A stretch of 64,000 nt of DNA from CAXBGS01 sp963975425 (lineage in GTDB: Bacteria; Planctomycetota; Planctomycetia; Pirellulales; Pirellulaceae). This document shows, piece after piece, positions 28,053 through 35,955 of the stretch (the first letter of the stretch is position 1; each line of letters starts with the position of its first letter). The notes under the pieces were generated by a model. It ran no database searches, was not told the origin of the DNA, and was given only the letters and a program-made list of their open reading frames with translations. Position numbers and translations under genes: made by a program. The stretch covers positions 248,001 to 312,000 of the forward strand of contig CAXBGS010000006.1 of assembly GCA_963975425.1 (NCBI GenBank), given 5' to 3'.

Positions 28053-28329
28053 GCTTAGTATCCCCCGATTCGGTTTCGCGGTGGCGGCGGCTTGCACGAT
28101 TGCCTACGTCGGCTGTGCCTTTGTGATGATGACGGTGCCGCAGGAAACCGCAATCAAGTTCTTCAACAGCCTCATGCACGGCGTCGATGTCACGCCCATC
28201 ATGCGCTGGGACATGCCGATTTGGGAGACCGTTCTCGGCACGATTGGGACATTCGCCCTAGGATGGTTGTTCGGGGCGTTGATTGCAGGGTGCTACAACT
28301 GCTGCGGGAACTTTAACAAGACCGGGTGA
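28045..28329 (+). CDS. DUF5676-like small membrane protein (copy 1)
   Basis: The 94-residue protein has two membrane helices with FFNSLMHGVDVTPIMRW between and GWLFGALIAGCYN at the end. These are DUF5676 features; the role is unknown. AGAGGAAAG sits before the ATG, inside the upstream gene. A close paralogue lies at 35636, again directly after the DUF2933-like gene, so the pair moves together. Confidence 0.82.
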   Translation: MNRLSIPRFGFAVAAACTIAYVGCAFVMMTVPQETAIKFFNSLMHGVDVTPIMRWDMPIWETVLGTIGTFALGWLFGALIAGCYNCCGNFNKTG

Positions 28330-28447
28330 CCGAGCACTGGTCAATGTTCGTCCACAGTAGAGCAGTTCCAACCAACAACTCATTGGTTTACGCCCTTCGT
28401 TTCTATGTGCAATTTACCTTCGCCTCGTATTTGCGGCGCGTTCCGTT

Positions 28448-28633
28448 GTGAGCCATAACACCAGTTCGCAACAGGACACCGGAAAAGAAATGAGTGAATC
28501 TGGATCATCAAGTCAATACAAAGAAGATAGTCTCTCGTTGACCGGATCGGTCGCGATGGGCACCGGCGTCATGATCGGTGCCGGAATCTTTGCGCTCACT
28601 GGACAAGTGGCCGAGCAAGCCGGCGAACGTTAG
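28448..28633 (+). pseudogene. N-terminal fragment of an APC-family permease
   Basis: The 61-codon frame (possible starts 28448 GTG or 28490 ATG) encodes LTGSVAMGTGVMIGAGIFAL followed by TGQVAEQAG. This is the first helix and GxGIFALxG motif of amino-acid/polyamine permeases. It then stops, where intact members go on for 400 or more residues. No further permease sequence follows before the site-2 protease gene at 28718. Confidence 0.75.
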
Positions 28634-28717
28634 TTCTTAGCCCGCGGCGATGATTCCGATCATGAACATCAACACGACGGACAACAGAAAAAGCAACACG
28701 CGACGTAGGAGTACACC

Positions 28718-30067
28718 ATGACCACACGTACCAATCATTTGCCCTGGCTATCCATTCTTTGGATTCTTTGTCTCGCAATCCCTCTGGTGTTTCTACTGAC
28801 GGCCAGCGGCGGTGGCATGCACAGCATGCTTTGGATGTGGATCATCCTGTTGCTGTGTTTTTACATGATCGCCAGCATGGCGGCTGCCGGCCGAACCGCG
28901 GGTCAAACCGACGAGGAATCTGTTGCCGACGACGGTGTGCGGATGATTCCCGACGGTGAACAACCACCAGCGATCGCGTCCGTGATGGATGTCCGGGTCG
29001 CGACGCGGCAACAGGACGTCGGATTGTTTCGTGGCCGGTTGAGCATGCCTGCCGACGAAGCGTTACAGAAACTCGAAAGCGAACTAGGCGAGAACGCGGT
29101 TCCGATGATCCAGCAGGACGACGAACTTGGCACGGCGATTGTGTTGATGAATCGACCAACCGAAGAGGCGACCCTGGAGCGTCCGACGCGGCTTTGGCTG
29201 CACTGGTTACTGTTCGCGTTGACGTTTTTGACGACGACTTACGCGGGAGCCTTGCATCAAGGCGTGAATCTGTGGGAGCAACCGGGAGCGTTCAGCGTCG
29301 GTTTGCCGTACTCGATCGGTTTACTACTGATCCTCGGCGTTCACGAACTCGGTCATTACTTCACCGCGAAACATCACGGGCTGAATGTCACGCCTCCGTT
29401 CTTCATCCCGATCCCGTTTGCATTGGGAACGTTTGGGGCGTTCATTCAGATGAAGTCGCCAACACGAAACCGTCGGGCATTGTTCGACGTCGCCGTGGCT
29501 GGTCCCTTGGCCGGTTTGGTCGTCGCGATTCCGGCATTGCTGATCGGTTTGCAAAGCTCGGAGGTTCTTCCGCCGGAAACAGAAGTCGCTAGCGGAATGC
29601 TCGGCCACGGAACTTCAGCCGGATCGTCGATCCTGTTCGCACTGCTGTCGAAGGTCGCGTTGGGCGAACAACTGCAGGACGGCTATCTCGTGCAACTCAG
29701 TCCGCTGGCGTTTGCAGGTTGGCTAGGGCTGTTTATTACGGCACTCAACCTGATGCCGATCGGGCAGCTCGATGGCGGCCACATGGCTCGGGCGATGTTT
29801 GGACGCAGAGTAGGCGAGACGATTGGGAGCGTTGCAATGTGGTCGCTGTTTTTGCTGGCGATCTTCGTATGGCCAGGGCTATTGTTCTTTGCCCTGCTCA
29901 TCTTCTTCATTGCCGGTCGCGGCGCACCGCCGCTAAACGACATCACACCAATCAGCGCCGGGCGACGTTGGATCGGCTACGCAACATTCTTGATCCTGGC
30001 CATAATCCTCATTCCGCTTCCGCATAAATTCTGGCAGGCGGCAGAGATTTACTGTCCGTATTTGTAG
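28718..30067 (+). CDS. Site-2 protease family membrane metallopeptidase (M50)
   Basis: The 449-residue protein has two N-terminal helices and a cytoplasmic-looking domain. The zinc motif HELGHYFTAKHHG is at residue about 209 and the third ligand motif LDGGH at about 352. Both are intact. FFIPIPF and GPLAGL are typical of the FtsH-independent, thermophile-type S2P group. Such proteases cleave membrane proteins, often anti-sigma factors. TAGGAG lies before the ATG. It is close to, but not in an operon with, the sigma-factor/kinase pair, so a link is only possible. Confidence 0.9.
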   Translation: MTTRTNHLPWLSILWILCLAIPLVFLLTASGGGMHSMLWMWIILLLCFYMIASMAAAGRTAGQTDEESVADDGVRMIPDGEQPPAIASVMDVRVATRQQDVGLFRGRLSMPADEALQKLESELGENAVPMIQQDDELGTAIVLMNRPTEEATLERPTRLWLHWLLFALTFLTTTYAGALHQGVNLWEQPGAFSVGLPYSIGLLLILGVHELGHYFTAKHHGLNVTPPFFIPIPFALGTFGAFIQMKSPTRNRRALFDVAVAGPLAGLVVAIPALLIGLQSSEVLPPETEVASGMLGHGTSAGSSILFALLSKVALGEQLQDGYLVQLSPLAFAGWLGLFITALNLMPIGQLDGGHMARAMFGRRVGETIGSVAMWSLFLLAIFVWPGLLFFALLIFFIAGRGAPPLNDITPISAGRRWIGYATFLILAIILIPLPHKFWQAAEIYCPYL

Positions 30068-30099
30068 GCTGCCTGCCAACTCAACGGTCTCGATGAACT

Positions 30100-30232
30100 C
30101 GATCAGATGCTGGCGATGAAGTAGAAGTCGCCAGCGGCAACTCTTTGCCAGAATGACCAGAGCTATCAGTGTTGTAAGCCGAAACTGATACCAGCGATTT
30201 GCCTGGTCACGTTCCGGCCGGGCGTCGTTCAT
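30100..30232 (-). pseudogene. Possible remnant of a planctomycete membrane protein start
   Basis: On the minus strand, MNDARPERDQANRWYQF followed by RLTTLIALVILA resembles the RWFQFSLRTLL start of many planctomycete proteins. The frame then runs across the end of the M50 gene and has no further domain. It may be a truncated gene, or nothing. Confidence 0.3.
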
Positions 30233-30319
30233 CCAATCGCTACTGGTGCATATTTCGTCATGTTGCACCAATCATTGTGGCAAAAACAAATCACCGTGGA
30301 TTACAACGAATACGCGATT

Positions 30320-33190
30320 TCATTCGGCATGAATGATGGCACGAACGGTCATGCCGGGCTTCAGCACTCGCTCTGGATTTGGGAGGTCGACCCGTATGCT
30401 CGTTGTTCGCGAATCGGCATCAACGATTGGGGCGATGAACTTAATCCTTCCAGCAAATCGTTTTTCTGGAAAGGCATCAGCAACTAACGTAACGACTTGG
30501 CTGACGCGTACAAAATTCAAGTCCGTTGCGCTGATATTCAGATTCGCCACCAAATTGACCGGACTTGCAATGGTGAATAAGTGAGCATCGCCTTCGACCC
30601 GCGATCCTTGTTTGGCGAGTAGGTCGGTGACAATTCCGCCTGTGTTCGCGTGGATCGAAAAACGGCCCGTCGCTTTTCCTCGCTTTTTCACTTGCTCAAT
30701 TGCTGACTGCGTCAAGCCCATGCGAGATAGCCGTCCTTGCGCTGCAGAGACGAGACTTTCATTTGATGCATTGCCATCGATCGATTGAATCGATTGGAGC
30801 AACTCCTCTTCCGCCTCGAAGAGTGTCTCACTTTGGATCTCTGCAATCACATCACCTTTTTTGACTTCGACCCCAATGTGATCGACTTTGACTCGCTCTA
30901 TTCTTCCTTCAACAGCACCGCGAACCGTGACCTCATAAAGCTCGTCGAACTCGATCACGCCGATCACCTGCAAGGTATTGGATGCTTTCTGGCTGCGAGG
31001 CCGTGCTTGATTATTGAAATCAGCATCCTCGTGCGGTGTCAGTGCCATGGAGCAAATTGGACAATGACCGGACTCTGGCGTTTTGACTTGCGGATGCATC
31101 GGACACGTGTAGATCTCTCCTTCGTGTTTTAGCTGAGGCTTAACCTTCAACCGGTTCGGTTGTATCAGTGCCATGGAGCAAATTGGACAATGACCGGATT
31201 CTGGCGTCTTGATTTGCGGATGCATCGAACACGTGTAGGCCTCCAGTTCGTGTTTCAGTTGTGTCTTAACCTTCAACTGGTCCGACTTGACAGCCAGGAT
31301 GTCCTCGGGACCGCCCTCTCCGACGCTGTGGCGTGCCTTGGCCACTTCTTCCAAGTCTTCAAGGATGGCCAATTGATCCTTAAGGATGCTCACCCTTTTG
31401 CTGGCGTCCGTTTCAATTGCCAGTTCAGCCTCCTTTAGTTCGTTGGCAGCGCGCGCCAGCTGGTCGATACTGACGCGGTCGGTAGCGTAGCCTTGTTGGA
31501 GCAGTTCCATTCGTTGCTTTATAAGTTGGATGCGTTCCCTCTGTTCAAGGCTCGTATCTGGGGCTTGTTGGGGAATCTCATCCTGGGGAGCTACTTGAAC
31601 GGCTTTCGCCAAATCCTCTGTTTTTTGTTCAAAACCGATTCTGACCACTTCTTGAGAGTTCTGGGTTACCGTTACTTTTCGTATGGGGTTAATTCCGCTT
31701 TCGCCCTTGGTGCCAATCAGATAGGAGCCCGGTTTTAGACGCAGCTCTTTGAAACCGTCGGCGCCAATTGCGATCGTTTCGCCATCCAGCGTGACGGTCG
31801 CATTCGGATCTGCCGTCTCGATCACCAAAGTCCCAGCTTCGGTCTCGATGCGAAACACCGTTGCCAAAGTCTGCAAGATCTTCGTCGCGCCCGCTAGTTC
31901 TGTGATGCCCGTGCCGATCACGAAGAACAGCAAGACTACAAAGAGAGCAATGGGCGAACGCCACTTCGATCGGGACGGGTTTTCCGGTGACCAATTTTTT
32001 GGCTGCGCATCATTCGAGACGAATGTCGCTGCCGAGGGCCGTTGAAGTTGAGCTAGACGCTTTGCTAAGACTTGTTCGACCTCTGCAGCGGAACGAAATC
32101 GATTGCCGGGGTCTTTCGCATGGAGCCGGTTGACGATTTCGACGAGCCACGGGGGGATATCACAATTGATTTCTAATATCGGCGCAGGTTGTTTTTCGGA
32201 TACCGATCGCAGTGTGGCGACAGAACTCTCGTTTCCGAACGGTGGACGTCCAGTGCACATCACGTACATCACGCTGCCAAGGCTAAACAGATCTGCGCGC
32301 TGATCGACGTGCTGACCATTGGCCTGTTCAGGCGCCATGTACTGTGGGGTACCCGCTATGACTTCTCCATGCGTGATACTCGCGTCATCTACGGCGCGGG
32401 CCAAGCCGAAATCAGTAATCTTTACTCGTTCAACACCGTTCTCCAACAGAATGTTTGCTGGCTTGATATCGCGATGCACCAAGCCTTGATCGTGTGCCGC
32501 CACCAACCCGCTAGCTGTTTGTCTGGCGATACGAAGAATCTCCTTAAGCTCAAAAGGACCGTCACGGTCGAGCTTCTGTTGCAAAGATTGTCCGGGTACG
32601 AATTGCATCACCAAATAGGGCTGGCCGTGAATCTCGTCAACCGCGTGGATCGTTATCACATGATCATGAACAACCGCCGCTGCGGAATGGGCTTCGCGAA
32701 CGAAACGCTTTCGAGCCGCCGCGTTGGAAGCCAGCATCGGTGACAGGATCTTGACTGCGACGATTCGGTTAAGAGTCGTGTCGATCGCCTTAAAAACCGT
32801 CCCCATGCCGCCACGGCCGATGATCTCCACAACATCGTAGGTAGCAATACGCCCCAATGCTTTCGGGTTTTCCGATGGTGCTAAGACGCTCAGCGCCACA
32901 TCGTCGTTTTCGGGATCGCAAAATATTTCCTTCTCGGGCGTTCCATTTTCGTGCAGCCGCTCCATTGCCATCTGCAGGGCTTGATCGCGGGTTTCCATTT
33001 GCAGGTCCGTGCCGCTGGAACTGGCCGGCAACAAATCCTCACGCAATGGGGCAAGTCGTTCCAATGCTCCCTGACACTCTGCGCATTTTTCGATATGGCA
33101 GACCACCACGGACTCTTCGGCATCGGGAAGTTCACCTCTGATGACGCGCTGAAGTTGCAGTTCGCTAGGGCAGGTTTCTTGGCTAACCAT
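30320..33190 (-). CDS. Fusion: anti-sigma-like zinc finger + Ser/Thr kinase + heavy-metal-binding repeats + CusB-like RND adaptor
   Basis: One open frame of 956 codons. Residues 1-45 hold a zinc-finger anti-sigma pattern (CHIEKCAECQ). Residues 117-375 are a complete protein kinase: GRGGMGTVF, VAVK with K147, HRDIKPANILL with D241, DFGLAR with D260, APEQ. A membrane helix follows at 413-432. Outside it is a PEGA-like beta domain (445-520), a coiled coil (546-645), and two heavy-metal-binding modules (YTCSMHPQ...GHCPICSMAL at 652-675 and 694-717). A membrane-fusion adaptor of CusB type completes it (738-956: GAVEGRIERVKVDHIGVEVK, SIRVDLPN, LKPGMTVR). The adaptor stops at GMTV plus 10 residues, so the membrane-proximal domain seems absent. 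Kinase inside and metal/adaptor modules outside suggest direct sensing of metal or pump engagement. The gene follows the sigma-factor gene by 56 bases. No RND pump is adjacent. Confidence 0.9.
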   Translation of the reverse strand: MVSQETCPSELQLQRVIRGELPDAEESVVVCHIEKCAECQGALERLAPLREDLLPASSSGTDLQMETRDQALQMAMERLHENGTPEKEIFCDPENDDVALSVLAPSENPKALGRIATYDVVEIIGRGGMGTVFKAIDTTLNRIVAVKILSPMLASNAAARKRFVREAHSAAAVVHDHVITIHAVDEIHGQPYLVMQFVPGQSLQQKLDRDGPFELKEILRIARQTASGLVAAHDQGLVHRDIKPANILLENGVERVKITDFGLARAVDDASITHGEVIAGTPQYMAPEQANGQHVDQRADLFSLGSVMYVMCTGRPPFGNESSVATLRSVSEKQPAPILEINCDIPPWLVEIVNRLHAKDPGNRFRSAAEVEQVLAKRLAQLQRPSAATFVSNDAQPKNWSPENPSRSKWRSPIALFVVLLFFVIGTGITELAGATKILQTLATVFRIETEAGTLVIETADPNATVTLDGETIAIGADGFKELRLKPGSYLIGTKGESGINPIRKVTVTQNSQEVVRIGFEQKTEDLAKAVQVAPQDEIPQQAPDTSLEQRERIQLIKQRMELLQQGYATDRVSIDQLARAANELKEAELAIETDASKRVSILKDQLAILEDLEEVAKARHSVGEGGPEDILAVKSDQLKVKTQLKHELEAYTCSMHPQIKTPESGHCPICSMALIQPNRLKVKPQLKHEGEIYTCPMHPQVKTPESGHCPICSMALTPHEDADFNNQARPRSQKASNTLQVIGVIEFDELYEVTVRGAVEGRIERVKVDHIGVEVKKGDVIAEIQSETLFEAEEELLQSIQSIDGNASNESLVSAAQGRLSRMGLTQSAIEQVKKRGKATGRFSIHANTGGIVTDLLAKQGSRVEGDAHLFTIASPVNLVANLNISATDLNFVRVSQVVTLVADAFPEKRFAGRIKFIAPIVDADSRTTSIRVDLPNPERVLKPGMTVRAIIHAE
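31039..31290. repeat. 126-bp tandem duplication encoding the two metal-binding modules
   Basis: The sequences starting at 31039 and 31165 are highly similar over one 126-base (42-codon) unit; both start TCAGTGCCATGGAGCAAATT. Each unit encodes one YTCxMHPQ/GHCPICSMAL module. The duplication seems recent because most of the DNA, not just the protein, is conserved. Confidence 0.85.
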
Positions 33191-33246
33191 TCTCGGCTGC
33201 CTGTGGTGAGAACGTTGATAACTCTTCGCCCTTGGCGATCTTTAAG

Positions 33247-33864
33247 TCATTGATATTTGTCGTTGTCAGATGGCAGGTCGCCATCCGCCTGTTCAATTCG
33301 ATCCTTGATCCGCGTCAAAATACGACTCTTTGCCACATAGATGGAACCGGCGCTCATCCCGAGTTGTGTGGATACGTCTTGGATGCTTTTTCCTTCAACT
33401 GCGGCCATCCAGAATGCCTGCCAAGTGTGCTCCCTGAACTCGCATCGCACATCGTTGCACGCCCAAGCAAACAATCGTTGTCGGTATTCGTTCTCCCATG
33501 TGTCCCTTTCTCCGCTCTCCTCGATCTGTTCCAGTTGGACCTGCATCCGCGTGTCGCCGCTTCCGCTCGGCTGCCGCTGCCCGGCACGCAAATCCTTGAA
33601 CACGGCATTGCGGGTCACGGTGAACAGCCAGGCGTGAAAGGATCCTTTCCCAACGTCATACGTGCCGCGTTTCATCGCGTCGGCGATGCTGCGAAGAACG
33701 TCTTGCGTCAGGTCGGCAGCGTCTGCGTCCTGCAGCCCCCGTTTCCGCGCGTAGCGATAGACCAACGGGGCATAAAGCTCAACAAACGTATGCCATGCCT
33801 CGTCGTCACCCGCATCCCGCATCCGCAGCAGCAAACTGTGCCGCGTCGTGGGGGCGTCCGACAT
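33247..33864 (-). CDS. ECF-type RNA polymerase sigma factor
   Basis: The 205-residue product begins MSDAPTTRHSLLLRMRDAGD, typical of planctomycete ECF sigmas. Region 2 follows (FVELYAPLVYRYARKRGLQD, DLTQDVLRSI, GSFHAWLFTVTRN), and region 4 is a helix-turn-helix (SIQDVSTQLGMSAGSIYVAKSRIL). ATG 33864 has GAGGAA 8 bases upstream; the longer frame from 34029 is hydrophobic nonsense. The kinase-adaptor gene follows at 33190. In planctomycetes such sigma factors are often controlled by the neighbouring kinase. Confidence 0.92.
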   Translation of the reverse strand: MSDAPTTRHSLLLRMRDAGDDEAWHTFVELYAPLVYRYARKRGLQDADAADLTQDVLRSIADAMKRGTYDVGKGSFHAWLFTVTRNAVFKDLRAGQRQPSGSGDTRMQVQLEQIEESGERDTWENEYRQRLFAWACNDVRCEFREHTWQAFWMAAVEGKSIQDVSTQLGMSAGSIYVAKSRILTRIKDRIEQADGDLPSDNDKYQ

Positions 33865-33930
33865 CAACCATTCCTCACTGCATTCCGCATACCTTTCTAT
33901 ATCCAGCTGAATCTTAGATCTTACACGGTT
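33865..33930 (-). promoter_or_regulatory. Conserved leader/promoter of the sigma-factor gene
   Basis: These bases are largely conserved in the duplicated remnant at 24495-24560, although that copy has lost its gene. The strand read toward the gene contains CCGTGTAAGAT and GGTATGCGGA. The latter lies 30 bases before the ATG. This could be an autoregulated ECF promoter, but -35/-10 boxes are not proven. Confidence 0.5.
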
Positions 33931-34067
33931 TCTCGGAAAAGTTTCGGCCTCGTCACGACGCAACAAGAACCTGATCAGTAATCCGAGAAAAACTAGGGTA
34001 TGCGTGAAGAATTGCACTGCCTCATTCATCTAACGATCTGCTTCTAGCTCTCACTGGCGGATTCCAG

Positions 34068-35377
34068 TTGAGTGAACTTTCGAATTTACTGCTTCTGCTG
34101 ACACTACTTCTGACCGCCATCATGGCGGCGCGGTGGGTGAGCGATCGGCTCGATCAGCCTTCGGTTTTGGGGGAACTGCTCCTTGGCGTCGTGTTTGGAA
34201 ACCTAGGCGTCTGGCTGGGCTATCCGTTCTTTGAAATCGTGATGAATCCCAAGGCCGCTGCTGCGACAACGAAATCGTCAAATGCGGTGATTCACACGGC
34301 AACCATCTTTCACGCGTTGGCCGCATTAGGAGCGATCCTGCTGTTGTTCTCAGCCGGACTGGAGTCGAGCGTCACGCGGATGAAGCAGGTTGACGGCTAG
34401 GCGATGTCGGTCGCAGTTGTTGGTATCCTCGCTCCTTTTGCTCTTGCCTATGTTACGTGCGTCGCATTGCACGAACAAATGAGTATTGCCGGCCATCTGT
34501 TCCTAGCGGCAACACTAAGCGCCACCAGCGTTGGTATCACGGCCAGCGTATTGAAGGACCTGCGCGTGCTGCATCGCCGCGAGTCGGAAGTTATTTTGGG
34601 CGCTGCCGTCATTGACGATGTCTTGGGTCTCGTCCTTCTGGCCGTCGTCTCGCGGATCGCAACGACGGCCGAATTCAGCATTTGGCAGATCGCCGCAGCA
34701 TTTGGTACGGCAATTTTGTTCGTTGGAGCCGTGCTCATGTTCGGCGAGTCTATCGCTGCGCGCGGGGCATCGGTGTTTCGTAAGTTGGATCGAAGAAATG
34801 GACTCTTCCTTTTTCCACTTGCGCTCGCATTTGGATTCGCGTGGGCAGCCGATTCTATCGGTCTCGCGGGATTTTGGGCGCATTTGCTGCTGGACTCGTT
34901 CTAACCGATCAAATGAAGCCAGCGACGACGTCATTGTCCGACGATGAAAAAATCACGACCGTATCTCAGCTACTTGCCCCGCTCGAATGTTTTCTTGCGC
35001 CAATCTTCTTTCTGTTTGTTGGCATTCAGGTCAACGTTTTGTTCTTTCTTGACGCTAGAACGCTGGCACTCGTCTTTCTATTCACCGTCTGCGCGATCAT
35101 CGGCAAGCTGGTCACTGGAATCGCAACCGGTCGTGGCATGGATGGGCTAGCCGTGGGAATTGGAATGGTGCCACGAGGGGAAGTCAGGCTTGTCTTCCTG
35201 GGCGTTGGACGTGGCCTTTGTGTTGTCAACGACTCGCTGTTTGCAGCGTTCTTGGTTGTCGTCTTCGCAACCACAATCATCACGCCACCACTGCTGAAAT
35301 GGGCGTTTCGAGATCCCGCACTGCCGCAGTCGGCGACCCCGTGCGTATTCTTTCCCAATAATCCAGCGCCACCGTGA
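34068..35377 (+). pseudogene. Decayed second copy of the CPA2 antiporter
   Basis: The frame follows the intact antiporter at 20349 closely throughout (QPSVLGELLLGVVFGN, VGITASVLKDL, GAAVIDDVLGL, GMVPRGE). It has an in-frame TAG at 34398-34400, where the intact copy has an Arg codon in VGGRAVSV. A frameshift near 34870 moves the end to another frame (LGAFAAGLVLTDQ onward). GEVRLVFLG replaces GEVGLVFLG. The start is again TTG. Two independent lesions make recoding unlikely. It points away from the sigma gene. Confidence 0.88.
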
Positions 35378-35445
35378 AGAATCACGGTCGCCGATCATCC
35401 AAACATCGGGAACGCAAGAACACGGCATCACGCGGCGCAGGCGAA

Positions 35446-35649
35446 ATGACTCACTTCTGGCGAATGCTATTGGGCTGCATGATACCAATGCTGTTGCTCT
35501 TCATATGGCCACTATTCGGCGTCAGCGAAGGCGTCACGTTGACGGTCTTGATCGTGCTAATGCTTGGATGTCATCTGCTGATGATCCCAGGCCGCGCGTC
35601 TTCGCAGCACACTCAGCCATCCGACGGAGACCACCATGCAAAGTCTTGA
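35446..35649 (+). CDS. Small DUF2933-like membrane protein (copy 2)
   Basis: The 67-residue protein matches the copy at 27861 (MLLGCMIPMLLLFIWPLFGV, LTVLIVLMLGCHLLM) with a different tail ending in HHAKS. It overlaps the next gene by 14 bases, like the first copy. Confidence 0.75.
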   Translation: MTHFWRMLLGCMIPMLLLFIWPLFGVSEGVTLTVLIVLMLGCHLLMIPGRASSQHTQPSDGDHHAKS

Positions 35650-35914
35650 CATAGAGCGATTTGGTTTCGCGATCGCCGTGGCGAGCGCCGTTTCCTATCT
35701 CGGCTGCGTGCTGGTGATGCTAACGGTCCCACACGAAACGGCGATCAAGTTCTTCAACAGCTTGATGCACGGAGTCGACGTAACGACGATCATGCGCTGG
35801 GGCATGCCTTGGTGGGAAACCATCCTCGGAGTAATCGAAATCTTCGTCCTCGGCTGGCTCTTCGGAGCCCTCATCGCCTGCTGCTATAACCAAACCTCGA
35901 ACACAGCCGAATAA
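35636..35914 (+). CDS. DUF5676-like small membrane protein (copy 2)
   Basis: The 92-residue protein is nearly identical in the centre to the copy at 28045 (ETAIKFFNSLMHGVDVT and GWLFGALIA). The paired order DUF2933-like then DUF5676-like is kept in both segments. It ends 41 bases before the IS701 element. Confidence 0.82.
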   Translation: MQSLDIERFGFAIAVASAVSYLGCVLVMLTVPHETAIKFFNSLMHGVDVTTIMRWGMPWWETILGVIEIFVLGWLFGALIACCYNQTSNTAE

Positions 35915-35955
35915 CATCACAAATGATTTGCCTCATTTTATTGACACGAGCTTAG

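Noticed and set aside
34398..34400. Stop-codon read-through in the second antiporter
   Set aside because: A second, independent frameshift follows near 34870, so the gene is decayed.
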